64,000 bases of DNA from Clostridium collagenovorans DSM 3089 (GCF_900130005.1 NZ_FQXP01000014.1:1-64000), one strand, 5' to 3'; counted from the stretch's first letter, positions 34,137 through 44,174 are shown. A program made the numbers and translations. Notes: generated by a model not told the origin, from the sequence alone.

Positions 34137-35357
34137 ATGTGGGTATTAATTAAACATGAACTAAAAAGATTCTTTAAAAGTAAGATTTCACTTATCTCCA
34201 TTGTTTTAATTCTTGTTCTTAATATATTTTTAGGAGTAAATTATAAAAATGAGCATAAAGCTGCAACATGGGAGGTTTATACCAACTATGCTGTAGAATC
34301 ACTTGAAACTTCTAAAAAGTCACTACAAGAAAAACTAGATTATTTAAACACCTTGAATTCTTCTACTGATATTACTGATGATATTGTTGCAGAAAAAAAA
34401 GCAACTTTATCTCATATTGAAAATGCTAAAAATAGCCTATTAACTCAAGATCAATTAGTTACCGCTTTAAAGGATACCGATAAAAGAAAATACTTAGAAT
34501 TAGACTTAGCTTCTTCTTTAAATACTTATAAAAAAGATTTAGAACGTATTAAAAATCATACTAATAGTACTGAACCTAAGGATCTAGCTTTAAGTTTTCT
34601 TAATCTTATCATGAAGCAATATGTATATGATAATAACTTAATGCCACAAGTTGATATTAAAAACAACTATAGTTCATTAGATTTATTAATGAACTTACTT
34701 AAGAATTATTACATTCTTATTTTACCGATTTTATTTTTAATATTTGCTTCTACTTCAATATCTGGAGAGATTAGTAATAATACTTGTAAACTACTATTTT
34801 CTCAACCTATAAAAAAACATAAAATAATAACTTCTAAAATAATAAGTTCTTTTATTATTTCCTTATTTTTTATTTTATTAGTAAGTATTTCAACTATTAT
34901 TATAGGCACTATACTTAATAGTTTTGGTGAACTTAACTATCCAGTGCTTATGTTTGAGAATTTTAGTGGTAAAGCAATTGAACCTTATAGCATACTTGAA
35001 TATACTCATATAGAACCAACTAAGATTGTATTAATGAAATTGATATCTTATTTTTTACTTGTAGCATTGTTTATAAATTCAATGGCTATATTAATTTCAT
35101 CTTTATTTAAGAGTAAATTGACTTCAATTATTTCATCTATAATTATATTCGTTGGAACTTATTTTACAGCACCAATTATTACTGGCATAAAAGCCTTTAA
35201 TCCAATGACTTATTTAAGCTCCTATGAGATTGTAACAGGAATTAGCTCTCTAACTGAACCTAAAGTACAACTTACCTTAGGAATTATACTTCTTTCTAGT
35301 TTGTTGGTTATATTCACTGTTTTAAGTGCTTTAAATGTAAAAAAATTACATCCATAA
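34137..35357 (+). CDS. ABC-2 type permease, paralog 3
   Basis: A 406-residue permease closely related to paralogs 1 and 2. It begins MWVLIKHELKRFFKSKISLI, has a loop rich in Lys, Thr and Ser, then TSISGEISNNTCKLLFSQP, and a C-terminal half nearly identical to paralog 2, including LTEPKVQLTLGIILLSSLL. It is 17 nt behind the ATPase gene and surely cotranscribed, so it is the best candidate for the main partner. Confidence 0.9.
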   Translation: MWVLIKHELKRFFKSKISLISIVLILVLNIFLGVNYKNEHKAATWEVYTNYAVESLETSKKSLQEKLDYLNTLNSSTDITDDIVAEKKATLSHIENAKNSLLTQDQLVTALKDTDKRKYLELDLASSLNTYKKDLERIKNHTNSTEPKDLALSFLNLIMKQYVYDNNLMPQVDIKNNYSSLDLLMNLLKNYYILILPILFLIFASTSISGEISNNTCKLLFSQPIKKHKIITSKIISSFIISLFFILLVSISTIIIGTILNSFGELNYPVLMFENFSGKAIEPYSILEYTHIEPTKIVLMKLISYFLLVALFINSMAILISSLFKSKLTSIISSIIIFVGTYFTAPIITGIKAFNPMTYLSSYEIVTGISSLTEPKVQLTLGIILLSSLLVIFTVLSALNVKKLHP

Positions 35358-35497
35358 ACCCTTTTAAATAATAACTTCATCTGAAATCTAAAATTGATTT
35401 AATATATATCTTAGCAAAATAGCTCTATTAAATCTAAATTTTAATTAATCATATAAGTTAATTTTAAATCTTAGCTATATCATACAAGGGGGATATC

Positions 35498-36703
35498 ATG
35501 TGGGTATTAATTAAACATGAATTTAAAAGATTCTTTAAAAATAAATTTATTATGTTATTGCTTATATCTATGGTACTGATAAATTTAGGTTCAGGTATAG
35601 CAATGAAATCCTATTCTGTTAATAATGACTTCTATGATGAAACAAAAATACATTCTGACTTTTTAGAAGAGTATAGTCCTATAGTAGAGGATTTTAAAGA
35701 TGAGATTAATAATAATGTTGAACTTTCAGATATTGATCAGTTAACCTATACTAAGGCAAACTTTTTATCTGAATATCATAGTAAAGCTATATATTGTATC
35801 TTGAAAAAAGATAATGCAGCTCTTTTAGAAAATGAATTAAACTATGGTGACTTTGTACTTAAAGATTTTTTTGACCATATGGGTGACAGCTCCTATGAAT
35901 CAATAGTACAAAAAGAAAAGGTTGATGTTGAAAAGCTACAATTGAATACTTTTTTATATAGATATATGTATGAAAATAATATTAAACTTCCTTTTAGGGC
36001 TGAGTATTATCCCTCTGGATTAAATCTTACATTATTTCTACTTAAAAACGTATATGTACTCCTATTACCTATTATTATAATATTCCTAAGTGCCTCTGCA
36101 ATATGTGGTGAGCTTGATAATAATACCTTTAAACTTTTATTTACTCAACCTATAAGTAAGTTTAAGATTTTACTTTCCAAAATGTTAGTTTCCTTATCAC
36201 TTGGTTTTATTTTCCTTTTAGTTGTGCTTATTTCTTCATTAATTATAGGAACAATCTTAACAGAGTTTGGAGATGTTAATTATCCAGTTGCTATTTTTAA
36301 TAATACCTCAATGGCTGCTGTAGATAAATATCAAGCTATAAATTTTGCATCAATATCTAACCTTGGAAGGGTTTTATTACAAATAATAGGCTATCTATCA
36401 TTGATAATTCCGTTTATCACGCTTTTATCTGTATTTGTATCATCTGTATGTAAAAATAAAATTTCTTCAAATACTATTTTACTTATTGGTACAATTATTT
36501 TATATTTATTTTCAAATAATCTACCCTTAGGTAGAGAGTTTAATCCAGTAACTTATATAAATACTTATAATGTAATTACAGGAACCTACACTCTTACTCA
36601 TCCTACTGTTAGTATTTCTTTAGGAATAATTATAATGATATCTATAGCTCTATTATCTACTATATTTAGTATACTTAAGTGTAAAAAACTTACCTTAGAC
36701 TAA
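35498..36703 (+). CDS. ABC-2 type permease, paralog 4 (most diverged)
   Basis: A 401-residue permease with the shared start MWVLIKHEFKRFFKNK and the same layout, but only distant similarity in the rest: the central segment is ASAICGELDNNTFKLLFTQP and the end is FNPVTYINTYNVITG. The C-terminal half lacks the near-identity that links paralogs 1 to 3. It lies 140 nt after paralog 3 behind its own GGGGGA site. Confidence 0.88.
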   Translation: MWVLIKHEFKRFFKNKFIMLLLISMVLINLGSGIAMKSYSVNNDFYDETKIHSDFLEEYSPIVEDFKDEINNNVELSDIDQLTYTKANFLSEYHSKAIYCILKKDNAALLENELNYGDFVLKDFFDHMGDSSYESIVQKEKVDVEKLQLNTFLYRYMYENNIKLPFRAEYYPSGLNLTLFLLKNVYVLLLPIIIIFLSASAICGELDNNTFKLLFTQPISKFKILLSKMLVSLSLGFIFLLVVLISSLIIGTILTEFGDVNYPVAIFNNTSMAAVDKYQAINFASISNLGRVLLQIIGYLSLIIPFITLLSVFVSSVCKNKISSNTILLIGTIILYLFSNNLPLGREFNPVTYINTYNVITGTYTLTHPTVSISLGIIIMISIALLSTIFSILKCKKLTLD

Positions 36704-36721
36704 TTTTTATTAAATATATAG

Positions 36722-36835
36722 TCTAATAAAGAATCTTCATTGTGTTTATAGGTAACATTCATTTTAGAATAAATACAACAGCTATTAAAGCTGTCTAATA
36801 TTACTTAGAACTTATATATAACTATAGTTTATAAT
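36722..36835 (+). repeat. Dispersed intergenic repeat, copy 2
   Basis: Related to 13971-14078 along its length. This copy has an internal hairpin ACAGCT/AGCTGT (36778-36783 and 36789-36794) at the place where copy 1 has TCATCATTAGAAATG. No coding frame. Confidence 0.5.
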
Positions 36836-36854
36836 CAAATGAACTTTGTTTATA

Positions 36855-36895
36855 AAAAAAGAAACTGAACTTCATTAAAGTTCAGTTTCTTTTTT
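36855..36895 (-). terminator. dnaB terminator
   Basis: An 18-nt perfect stem (36855-36872 with 36878-36895), core GAAACTGAACTT, flanked by A-run and T-run. It ends the long rpsF-to-dnaB unit on the minus strand and may also stop transcription from the permease island. Confidence 0.92.
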
Positions 36896-36898
36896 ATA

Positions 36899-38239
36899 TT
36901 ATTGATTTTCTTGATGTATAACATCCAAGGAACCAAATTTACTGAATTGACCTAACCAAGCTAGTTTAACTGTTCCAACTGGGCCGTTTCTTTGTTTAGC
37001 TATAATACATTCTGCCATGTTTTTATCCTCTGTTTCTTTATCGTAGTATTCATCTCTATAAAGAAACATTACCAAGTCAGCATCCTGCTCTATTGACCCT
37101 GATTCTCTTAAGTCCGATAACATAGGTCTATGGTCTGCTCTTTGCTCAGGTGCACGTGATAGCTGTGATAAAGCTATCACAGGACATTCCATTTCCTTAG
37201 CAATAGCCTTAATGGATCTTGATATTTCTGAAACCTCTTGTTGCCTACTTTCAGTTCCACTACTACCTGACATAAGTTGTAGATAGTCTATAACTATCAA
37301 ATCTATTCCATGTTCTATTTTAAGCTTTCTACATTTAGATCTCATTTCCATTACATTTACACCAGCTGTATCATCTATATATATTTTAGCTGATGCTAAT
37401 GGTCCTGAAGCCTTTGCAATGTTCTCCCAGTCTTTATCCTCTAAGTTACCTGTTCTTAGCTTTAACATATCTACATTTGCTTCTGAACATAATAACTTAT
37501 ATGCTAGTTGTTCCTTAGACATCTCAAGTGAAAATACAGCAACGCTTTTATTAGCTCTTAAAGCTGCATATTCAGCTATATTAAGTGCAAAGGTAGTTTT
37601 ACCCATAGATGGTCTTGCCGCTATAAGTATCATATCTCCCTTTTGAAATCCTGATGTCTTAGCATCTAAGTCTGGAAATCCTGATGGAACTCCATTTATA
37701 CTTCCTTTATTGTTGAAGAGTCTTTCTATTTCTAAAAAGCCTCTTTCTAAAACTGTATTCATAGCTTCAAAATCACTAGTGTTTCTTTTTTCTGCTATAT
37801 TAAATATTCTTTGCTCTGCAGTATCTAAAACAGACTCAACGTTATTTTGGTTATTATAACTTAATTCTATTATTTCATTTGAAGATCTTATAAGCCTTCT
37901 AAGAATAGCTTTATCTTCTACAATTTTTATATAAGAAACCACGTTAGCAGTAGAAAGTACGGAACCATTTACTTCTGTAATGTAAGTTATACCACCAACT
38001 GACTCTAGCTTTTCAGTTGATCTTAGCTCCTCTAATAAGGTAATCATATCTACTGGTACATCTCTTTGATATAAATCCATTATAGTGCTAAATATAACTT
38101 TATGCGATTCTTTATAAAAATCATCTGCTTTTAATACTTCCGCTGCCTCTGCAATTGCAGTTCTTTCCTTTAACATAGAGCCTATTACTGATTGTTCAGC
38201 TTCAATATTATAGGGTAAACTTTTTAAAGGCATATTCAT
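36899..38239 (-). CDS. dnaB: Replicative DNA helicase
   Basis: DnaB is the hexameric 5'-3' helicase that opens DNA at the replication fork. The 446-residue protein has the N-terminal helical domain (about 5-110, starting LPYNIEAEQSVIGSML), a linker and the RecA-like motor with Walker A ARPSMGKTT (near residue 208) and Walker B LIVIDYLQLM. The SGSIEQDADLVMFLYRD block is also typical. ATG with GGAG 10 nt upstream. No intein is present. It is the last gene of the unit. Confidence 0.95.
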   Translation of the reverse strand: MNMPLKSLPYNIEAEQSVIGSMLKERTAIAEAAEVLKADDFYKESHKVIFSTIMDLYQRDVPVDMITLLEELRSTEKLESVGGITYITEVNGSVLSTANVVSYIKIVEDKAILRRLIRSSNEIIELSYNNQNNVESVLDTAEQRIFNIAEKRNTSDFEAMNTVLERGFLEIERLFNNKGSINGVPSGFPDLDAKTSGFQKGDMILIAARPSMGKTTFALNIAEYAALRANKSVAVFSLEMSKEQLAYKLLCSEANVDMLKLRTGNLEDKDWENIAKASGPLASAKIYIDDTAGVNVMEMRSKCRKLKIEHGIDLIVIDYLQLMSGSSGTESRQQEVSEISRSIKAIAKEMECPVIALSQLSRAPEQRADHRPMLSDLRESGSIEQDADLVMFLYRDEYYDKETEDKNMAECIIAKQRNGPVGTVKLAWLGQFSKFGSLDVIHQENQ

Positions 38240-38252
38240 ATTTTAATATCTC

Positions 38253-40205
38253 CTACTCTAGTAATAACTCGATTGCTTCATCTATAGTTTCTATGGCTCT
38301 AATTTCTATTCCTTCAATGTCTTTAGGAACTTCCTTTTCATTGTCCTTTGGAATTATAACAAGTTTTATCCCACTTCTCTTAGCACCATATATTTTTTCT
38401 AATACTCCACCTACTGGCTTAACTTTACCAGTTATTGATATCTCACCTGTAACTGCTACATCTTGTCTTATAGGTTTATCCTGAAGTGAGCTTATAATAC
38501 ATGATGTTATTGCTGTACCTGCTGAAGGTCCATCTATTTTTCCTCCACCTACAACGTTTACATGTATATCATAGTCACTTATATCTTTATTTGTAAGGTT
38601 TCTTATAACTGTAGCTGCATTAAATACTGAATCCTTTGCCATACTTCCTGCAGTTTCATTAAATCTAACCTTACCAGTACCCTTTTTCTTAGCTGGGAAT
38701 ACAGTTGCTTCTATTTCTAAAGTAGAACCTATGTAACCTGCTACTCCTAGACCATAAATATGCCCAACTTCTTTTTTATCTATATTCTTCAACTTTTCTA
38801 TTGGAACTAATCTACTTATAGCTATTATTTCCTTTAGATCTTCCTTAGTTATATCTACTTTCTCACTTAAATCTGGAGATTTATTGCATAAAACATATCC
38901 ATATACATCTGATAATATGTTTATTGCTTTTCTTCCTTCAATAGTGTATTTACTTATTTCTTCTGCTACTCCATCCTCTAGCTGTACATTTATTTTAGTT
39001 GCAGCATTCTCTACAATTGACTCTATATCCTTATTACTTAAAGGTTCAAAATAAACCTCTGCACATCTTGAACGTAATGCTGGATTTATTTCATGAGGCT
39101 CTCTTGTAGTTGCTCCTATTAAAACGAAATCAGCTGGTGCACCCTTATCAAATATATACTTTATATATTCAGGTGTTGATTCATCATCTGGATCATAGTA
39201 AGCTGAAGAAAACTCAACTCTCTTATCTTCTAAAACTTTTAAAAGCTTGTTTTGAAGTATTGTATCTAGCTCTCCTATTTCGTCTATAAATAATACTCCT
39301 CCATGTGCTTCTGTTACAAGTCCTAGTTTTGGTTCAGGTATTCCACCCTCTGCTAAATCCTTTTTACTTCCTTGATATATTGGATCATGTACTGATCCTA
39401 ATAATGGATTTGTTATTTCTCTATGATCCCATCTTAATGTGGTTCCATCTACTTCAACAAACTTAGAATCCTCATCATATGGTGTATGATTTAATTTTTT
39501 AGCTTCTTCTAAAGCCACTCTTGCTGCTGTAGTTTTACCTACTCCTGGAGGACCATATAAAATTACGTGTTGAGGATATGGAGATGCTATCTTTGATAAA
39601 ATAGCCTTTATAGCTCTTTCCTGCCCAACTATTTCCTTAAAATTGTTTGGTCTTAATTGTGCCTGTATATTATTAATTGTTGATTTAGCATCAAGCTTTT
39701 GTATATCCTCTAATTTTTTCTTAGTTTTACTATTCTCAGGTCCCTGCTTTTTATTAATTATACCCAATTTCATTTCATTCATAATACTTTCTTGTCTTTC
39801 TAAAAGTATTTTTTCTACTTCGCCTTCAATTTGGGTTTGCATTAACCTTTTAGCTACCTCATTAACTAAAGTGTTCTTAGTACTTTTAAGAACTTCTTCT
39901 CCATTAGATTCATTAGGAACAGTTTCTATACCCTTTCCTTCACTAACTATCTTATTTAAGGCATATAATCTTTCATATGAATTTTGACTATTATAATACT
40001 TCCTTAAGCTATATTTAATAAGTCTAGCTTCAAGTACTCCTTCTGAAATTATCTTTTTTATAAGTTCATTTAAGATGTCAACTTCACTTTCAAAGGGAAG
40101 ATCATTTGCATTCATGCTCTTAGCTATATCTTCTAGTAAATTTTTATCCAAACTAAGTACACCTATCTCTAGTAGACGATAAGTGTTTCCTCCTTTCAAC
40201 CACAA
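38253..40205 (-). CDS. lonC: ATP-dependent protease, LonC family
   Basis: A 650-residue Lon-type protease without the usual Lon N-terminal domain, typical of clostridia between rplI and dnaB. It has an AAA module (Walker A GPPGVGKTT near residue 218, Walker B GVLFIDEIGELD) and a Lon protease domain with the catalytic Ser in GPSAGTA and Lys in TGKVKPVGG. The start is uncertain: the frame opens at TTG 40205, but the clear AAAGGAGG site lies 6 nt inside it and no ATG or GTG follows at a usable distance. The first 20 residues are therefore doubtful. Confidence 0.88.
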   Translation of the reverse strand: MWLKGGNTYRLLEIGVLSLDKNLLEDIAKSMNANDLPFESEVDILNELIKKIISEGVLEARLIKYSLRKYYNSQNSYERLYALNKIVSEGKGIETVPNESNGEEVLKSTKNTLVNEVAKRLMQTQIEGEVEKILLERQESIMNEMKLGIINKKQGPENSKTKKKLEDIQKLDAKSTINNIQAQLRPNNFKEIVGQERAIKAILSKIASPYPQHVILYGPPGVGKTTAARVALEEAKKLNHTPYDEDSKFVEVDGTTLRWDHREITNPLLGSVHDPIYQGSKKDLAEGGIPEPKLGLVTEAHGGVLFIDEIGELDTILQNKLLKVLEDKRVEFSSAYYDPDDESTPEYIKYIFDKGAPADFVLIGATTREPHEINPALRSRCAEVYFEPLSNKDIESIVENAATKINVQLEDGVAEEISKYTIEGRKAINILSDVYGYVLCNKSPDLSEKVDITKEDLKEIIAISRLVPIEKLKNIDKKEVGHIYGLGVAGYIGSTLEIEATVFPAKKKGTGKVRFNETAGSMAKDSVFNAATVIRNLTNKDISDYDIHVNVVGGGKIDGPSAGTAITSCIISSLQDKPIRQDVAVTGEISITGKVKPVGGVLEKIYGAKRSGIKLVIIPKDNEKEVPKDIEGIEIRAIETIDEAIELLLE

Positions 40206-40267
40206 GACTTCTTATATTAATAATAAAATGAGACCGAAGCCTCATTCTATATTAATTTATTTAGTTA

Positions 40268-40711
40268 TTATTGTGCTACAACTACAATTCTTATTCTTGT
40301 TGATATCTCTGCATAAAGCTTAAGTTCAGCATCATAAGCTCCTGCTAATTTAATTGTATCCATAACAACTTTTTTCTTATCTATATCTAAATTAAATTTC
40401 TTCTTAATTTCTAAAGCTATATCTTTGTTAGTTATCGCGCCAAATAACTTTCCATTTTCCCCAGCCTTAGCAATTATTTTTATTTCTTTATCCTTTAAAT
40501 CTTCAGCTAGTTTTTGAGCTTCTTCAATTTCTTCTAGCTTCTTCTTTCTTTCTATTTCATTTTTTCTATTCAAAATGTTCATATTGTTATTATTAGCTTC
40601 TTCAGCTAATCCTCTTGGGAATAAGAAGTTAGTAGCGTATCCATCAGATACATTAACAACCTGACCTTTTTTACCCTTTCCTTTAACATCTTTCAATAAA
40701 ATAACTTTCAT
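40268..40711 (-). CDS. rplI: 50S ribosomal protein L9
   Basis: A 147-residue L9. It starts MKVILLKDVKGKGKKGQVV, with the N-terminal RNA-binding domain and GYATNFLFPRGLA, then the long connecting helix (residues about 41-75) and the C-terminal domain. The ATG shares one base with the gdpP stop (TAATG), so translation is coupled. Confidence 0.97.
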   Translation of the reverse strand: MKVILLKDVKGKGKKGQVVNVSDGYATNFLFPRGLAEEANNNNMNILNRKNEIERKKKLEEIEEAQKLAEDLKDKEIKIIAKAGENGKLFGAITNKDIALEIKKKFNLDIDKKKVVMDTIKLAGAYDAELKLYAEISTRIRIVVVAQ

Positions 40712-42702
40712 TATTTTTCACCCTCCCTTAAATACTTGCTTATTGAGTCTTTTAATAGTTCTACAGCTTCGTCCATACTTGTATTTACAAGCTTAGCTCC
40801 AGCCATATTCATATGACCTCCACCATTTAGACCCTCTAATATAACTTGAACATTTATATCATCTAACGACCTTCCACTTATAAATATATTATCTTTTATA
40901 TTTACTAAAGCAAAGGAGGCTTTTATAGGTGATATAGTGATAAGTTCATCTGCTACTTGTGCTGCTATAATATTATTATCAATATTTTGTGGACATATAG
41001 CAATAGCTATATCATTAATTACCTGTACATTTTTTATTATATCAGCTTTTTTAATATATACATCCAAATTTTGTGAAAACATTTTTTTTACTGCTACAGT
41101 ATCGGCTCCAAGCCTTCTTAAAAATGCAGCTGCTTCAAAGGTTCTCACACCTGTTTTAAAAGTAAAATTCTTTGTGTCAACACATATACCAGATAATAAC
41201 GCAATAGCCTCTATTACCTTAACATTAGGTTTATCCACCATATAAGGAATCATCTCCGTTACAAGCTCTGCTGTAGAAGATGCATAAGTTTCAATGTAAC
41301 TTAATATATTATTGCTTATGAAGTCAGGTGATTTTCTATGATGATCTATAATAACCACTCTATTTGACTTATTAACAATCTCCATGCTTTCAACATGATT
41401 TTTATTATGAACGTCTACTATAATAAGTAAACTATTATCTGTTATTTCAGTAAAGCACTGATCTGAACTAATAAAAATCTTCTCATTATCATATTCTTTT
41501 TTTACTTCTTCAATTACTTTCTTAGTACCCTCACCAATTTCCTCTAAGATAATATTATATCTCTTTCCAAGGTTCCTAATTACACTTCCAAGACCTATTG
41601 CAGCACCTATACAATCTATGTCTGCATTCTTATGTCCCATTATAAATACTCTATCACTTTCATTAACAAGATCTACTAACGCATGTGCTATTACTCTAGC
41701 CTTTACTTTAGTTCTCTTTTCCACTTCCTTAGTTTTACCACCAAAGAAGGATAACTTATCTCTATTTTTTAATACAACTTGGTCTCCCCCTCTGCCTAAA
41801 GCTAACTCCTTTGCAGATTCGGAATATCCATAATTTTCATTTGCAGTTACTCCACCTACTCCTATACCTATACTTAAAGTAACAGCTAATTTATTGCCAA
41901 AATATAAATCTCTTATTTGATCTAAAATCTCAAATTTATTTTCAACTTCTTTTTTTATAAATTTATTTTGAGCCACAACAATATATTTATTACTGGCATA
42001 TTTTTTTATCATGCCCTGTAAACCTTGAGCATAATTATTAAGTGTTCTCTCTATTGCTGCTGATAATAATGGACCTTCATTTTCAGAGGTTGTCTTTAAA
42101 ACATCATTTAAATTATCAACTTCTATAAGCATAATTGTGTATTTATCATTTTTTATGTTTTCTTCTAAATTAAACTTATCTGTGACATCACAAAAGGTTA
42201 GTAATGCAACACTATCTTCTATAATTGGTTTTTGTGATTTATCTATTGCTGTAACAAATACATCATAATACCTATTTTCTATTTCAACATATTTGAATAC
42301 TTGCTTTTTACCTTCATGTATTTGTTTTATATTAAGTTCCTTACTAATATCTTTTATACTTTTCCCTAACAACTGTCTTTCATGTAAAAGTGAGCTAGCC
42401 TTTTGGTTATACCATAGTACTTCTCCTCTACCACCCATCAAGATTAAAGAAAAAGGAGAATTTATTATATGGTTACTTGTCGCTATATTCATATCACTAG
42501 AAAGATTCTCTATAAACTTCTGAAACTTAGACTTCTTATCTATATAAGCCTTTACATTTAACAATATAGATACTAAAAAGATGCTTATGAATATTGCAGC
42601 TAATCCAAAATGCTCATAATAGAATAATGCAATTATCAATAAGGTTATTAGTATCAAATAGACTTTATTATCAGGTACTAAGTTTTTATATTTATTATTC
42701 AT
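40711..42702 (-). CDS. gdpP: Cyclic-di-AMP phosphodiesterase GdpP/YybT
   Basis: A 663-residue membrane enzyme that degrades c-di-AMP, which governs potassium, osmolytes and wall stress. Two N-terminal helices (about 12-50) are followed by a PAS-like domain, a degenerate GGDEF domain (no GGDEF motif; SIGIGVGG at the place) and a DHH-DHHA1 hydrolase. The hydrolase motifs are GHKNADIDCIGAAIG, IIVDVHN, VIIDHHRKS and GGHMNMAGA. It is encoded between the DUF2232 gene and rplI, as in other Firmicutes. Confidence 0.95.
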   Translation of the reverse strand: MNNKYKNLVPDNKVYLILITLLIIALFYYEHFGLAAIFISIFLVSILLNVKAYIDKKSKFQKFIENLSSDMNIATSNHIINSPFSLILMGGRGEVLWYNQKASSLLHERQLLGKSIKDISKELNIKQIHEGKKQVFKYVEIENRYYDVFVTAIDKSQKPIIEDSVALLTFCDVTDKFNLEENIKNDKYTIMLIEVDNLNDVLKTTSENEGPLLSAAIERTLNNYAQGLQGMIKKYASNKYIVVAQNKFIKKEVENKFEILDQIRDLYFGNKLAVTLSIGIGVGGVTANENYGYSESAKELALGRGGDQVVLKNRDKLSFFGGKTKEVEKRTKVKARVIAHALVDLVNESDRVFIMGHKNADIDCIGAAIGLGSVIRNLGKRYNIILEEIGEGTKKVIEEVKKEYDNEKIFISSDQCFTEITDNSLLIIVDVHNKNHVESMEIVNKSNRVVIIDHHRKSPDFISNNILSYIETYASSTAELVTEMIPYMVDKPNVKVIEAIALLSGICVDTKNFTFKTGVRTFEAAAFLRRLGADTVAVKKMFSQNLDVYIKKADIIKNVQVINDIAIAICPQNIDNNIIAAQVADELITISPIKASFALVNIKDNIFISGRSLDDINVQVILEGLNGGGHMNMAGAKLVNTSMDEAVELLKDSISKYLREGEK

Positions 42703-42703
42703 A

Positions 42704-43699
42704 TTACCTCACACTTTTTCTATTTTTAGTTAAGCTGAAAGGATCTAGTTTTCTAAAATCAAACATCATTTCTATAAATCCAATTAAAGCATAAACTTGA
42801 TTAGCTCCAAGTATTACAGTTATAGCTAGTAACCAAAATGTTTTCTTTGTGCTCTTATTTAATTTTTTAGTAAATAAATATGATATAGCTGCTAATCCAT
42901 TTAAAATAAGCATCATTCTTAAAACGCCTAAACTTCCATACTTTAAGAACTCTCCAATATTTACAAATTTAAAGCTTACAATTATACCCATAGCAAATAA
43001 TCCAATAAATAATGCACCTAATAAATTAGTAACATATATCTCACTAAATTTTAATTGTTTAATATTATATCCTAATTTATTTGAAACCTTTTTTCCTATA
43101 ATATAATTGATGACACTAGATATTATAGCAAGTGCCATAAGCATACCTGGTGATGAAATCAAAACATTTTTTGTAGTTATTATTTGTTTTATAATATCTA
43201 AAGATTCTAACTGTACCTCAGACATACCAACACTAATATATAATTCTTTTAGATACTCAACCTTATTCATAACAGAATCTACGTATAGCTGAGCTATTCC
43301 TACAAAGGATGTTTTGTTTACAACTGCATATAGTAATGCTATTAGTAAAATAGCTACTATGGTAGTAGCCACTAGAATAACAAAAGATTTATATGGGTTA
43401 TTAACTTTCTTAAAGCAGTATCCTAGTACTAAACCTATGCTACCATATAAGATTAATGCTTGAACTGATAATATAGGATTAATATAAATTGCAGATACAA
43501 TAGTAGATATAATCATTATAAAGGCTGTCTTTATAAAATTAAATCTCAAATATACCATAGCAATTATAATAGGTACTAAAGTAGTTGCAAATAAATTTAC
43601 ACTTCCCCTTACAGCACATATGGGAACTATTAAAAATGCCAATATGCTAAATAAAATTATCTGTAAAGGAGCAAATTTATTTTCTTCCTTAATATTCAT
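42704..43699 (-). CDS. DUF2232 (YybS-like) membrane protein
   Basis: A 331-residue membrane protein with about eight helices, the DUF2232/YybS family found next to gdpP in Firmicutes. Function is unknown. I begin at ATG 43699, right behind GGAGG; the TTG at 43711 overlaps that site. It overlaps the upstream MazG-like gene by 11 nt and ends 1 nt before gdpP, so the three are translated in concert. Confidence 0.85.
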   Translation of the reverse strand: MNIKEENKFAPLQIILFSILAFLIVPICAVRGSVNLFATTLVPIIIAMVYLRFNFIKTAFIMIISTIVSAIYINPILSVQALILYGSIGLVLGYCFKKVNNPYKSFVILVATTIVAILLIALLYAVVNKTSFVGIAQLYVDSVMNKVEYLKELYISVGMSEVQLESLDIIKQIITTKNVLISSPGMLMALAIISSVINYIIGKKVSNKLGYNIKQLKFSEIYVTNLLGALFIGLFAMGIIVSFKFVNIGEFLKYGSLGVLRMMLILNGLAAISYLFTKKLNKSTKKTFWLLAITVILGANQVYALIGFIEMMFDFRKLDPFSLTKNRKSVR

Positions 43700-44027
43700 T
43701 TTTTCCTCCAAAATCTCTGTCCTTTAAGTGAGAATATAACTTAGTTAGATCCTTATTATCTTTCTCCAAAGGATCCTCTTCTATAATACCCTCTTTTAAT
43801 TTTCTTTTCATACACTCATCTACCGCAATGTGAGAGTATCCTAATCTATTAGCTAATAAGTATAATAATATTATTGCCCCAGATATACAATTTAATATGG
43901 CATCTTGAGCTATGTTACTTCCCTTACATAAAACTTTAAACAAATCACCGATTATACATATCAATTCGGCCTTTAATTTTTCTATGGCTGTTATATTTGC
44001 CATAATATTAAAGTCTTCTTTTCTCAA
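43689..44027 (-). CDS. MazG-like family protein
   Basis: A 112-residue all-helical protein resembling the MazG-like nucleotide pyrophosphohydrolase fold, seen in clostridia at this position. Helical blocks are IEKLKAELICIIGDLFKVL and ISGAIILLYLLANRLGYS. The acidic metal-binding residues of true MazG are not obvious, so activity is doubtful. TTG 44027 lies 9 nt after AAGGGG; the ATG at 44036 touches that site, so I prefer TTG. Confidence 0.65.
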   Translation of the reverse strand: MRKEDFNIMANITAIEKLKAELICIIGDLFKVLCKGSNIAQDAILNCISGAIILLYLLANRLGYSHIAVDECMKRKLKEGIIEEDPLEKDNKDLTKLYSHLKDRDFGGKNEY

Positions 44028-44174
44028 AGCAATCATCCCCTTTACTACCTATATATCTATTTTATTTATTTTTGAATATTTGTGCAACTAAAGTTTAACT
44101 TTATTACAGTAATTTTACATTATAAGGTAAAAAATAAAACAGCACCAACGGGGTACTGTTTATATATATGCTCT

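Noticed and set aside
39643..39987. Plus-strand frame of 114 codons inside lonC
   Set aside because: Antisense shadow of a well-supported gene, with no start signal.
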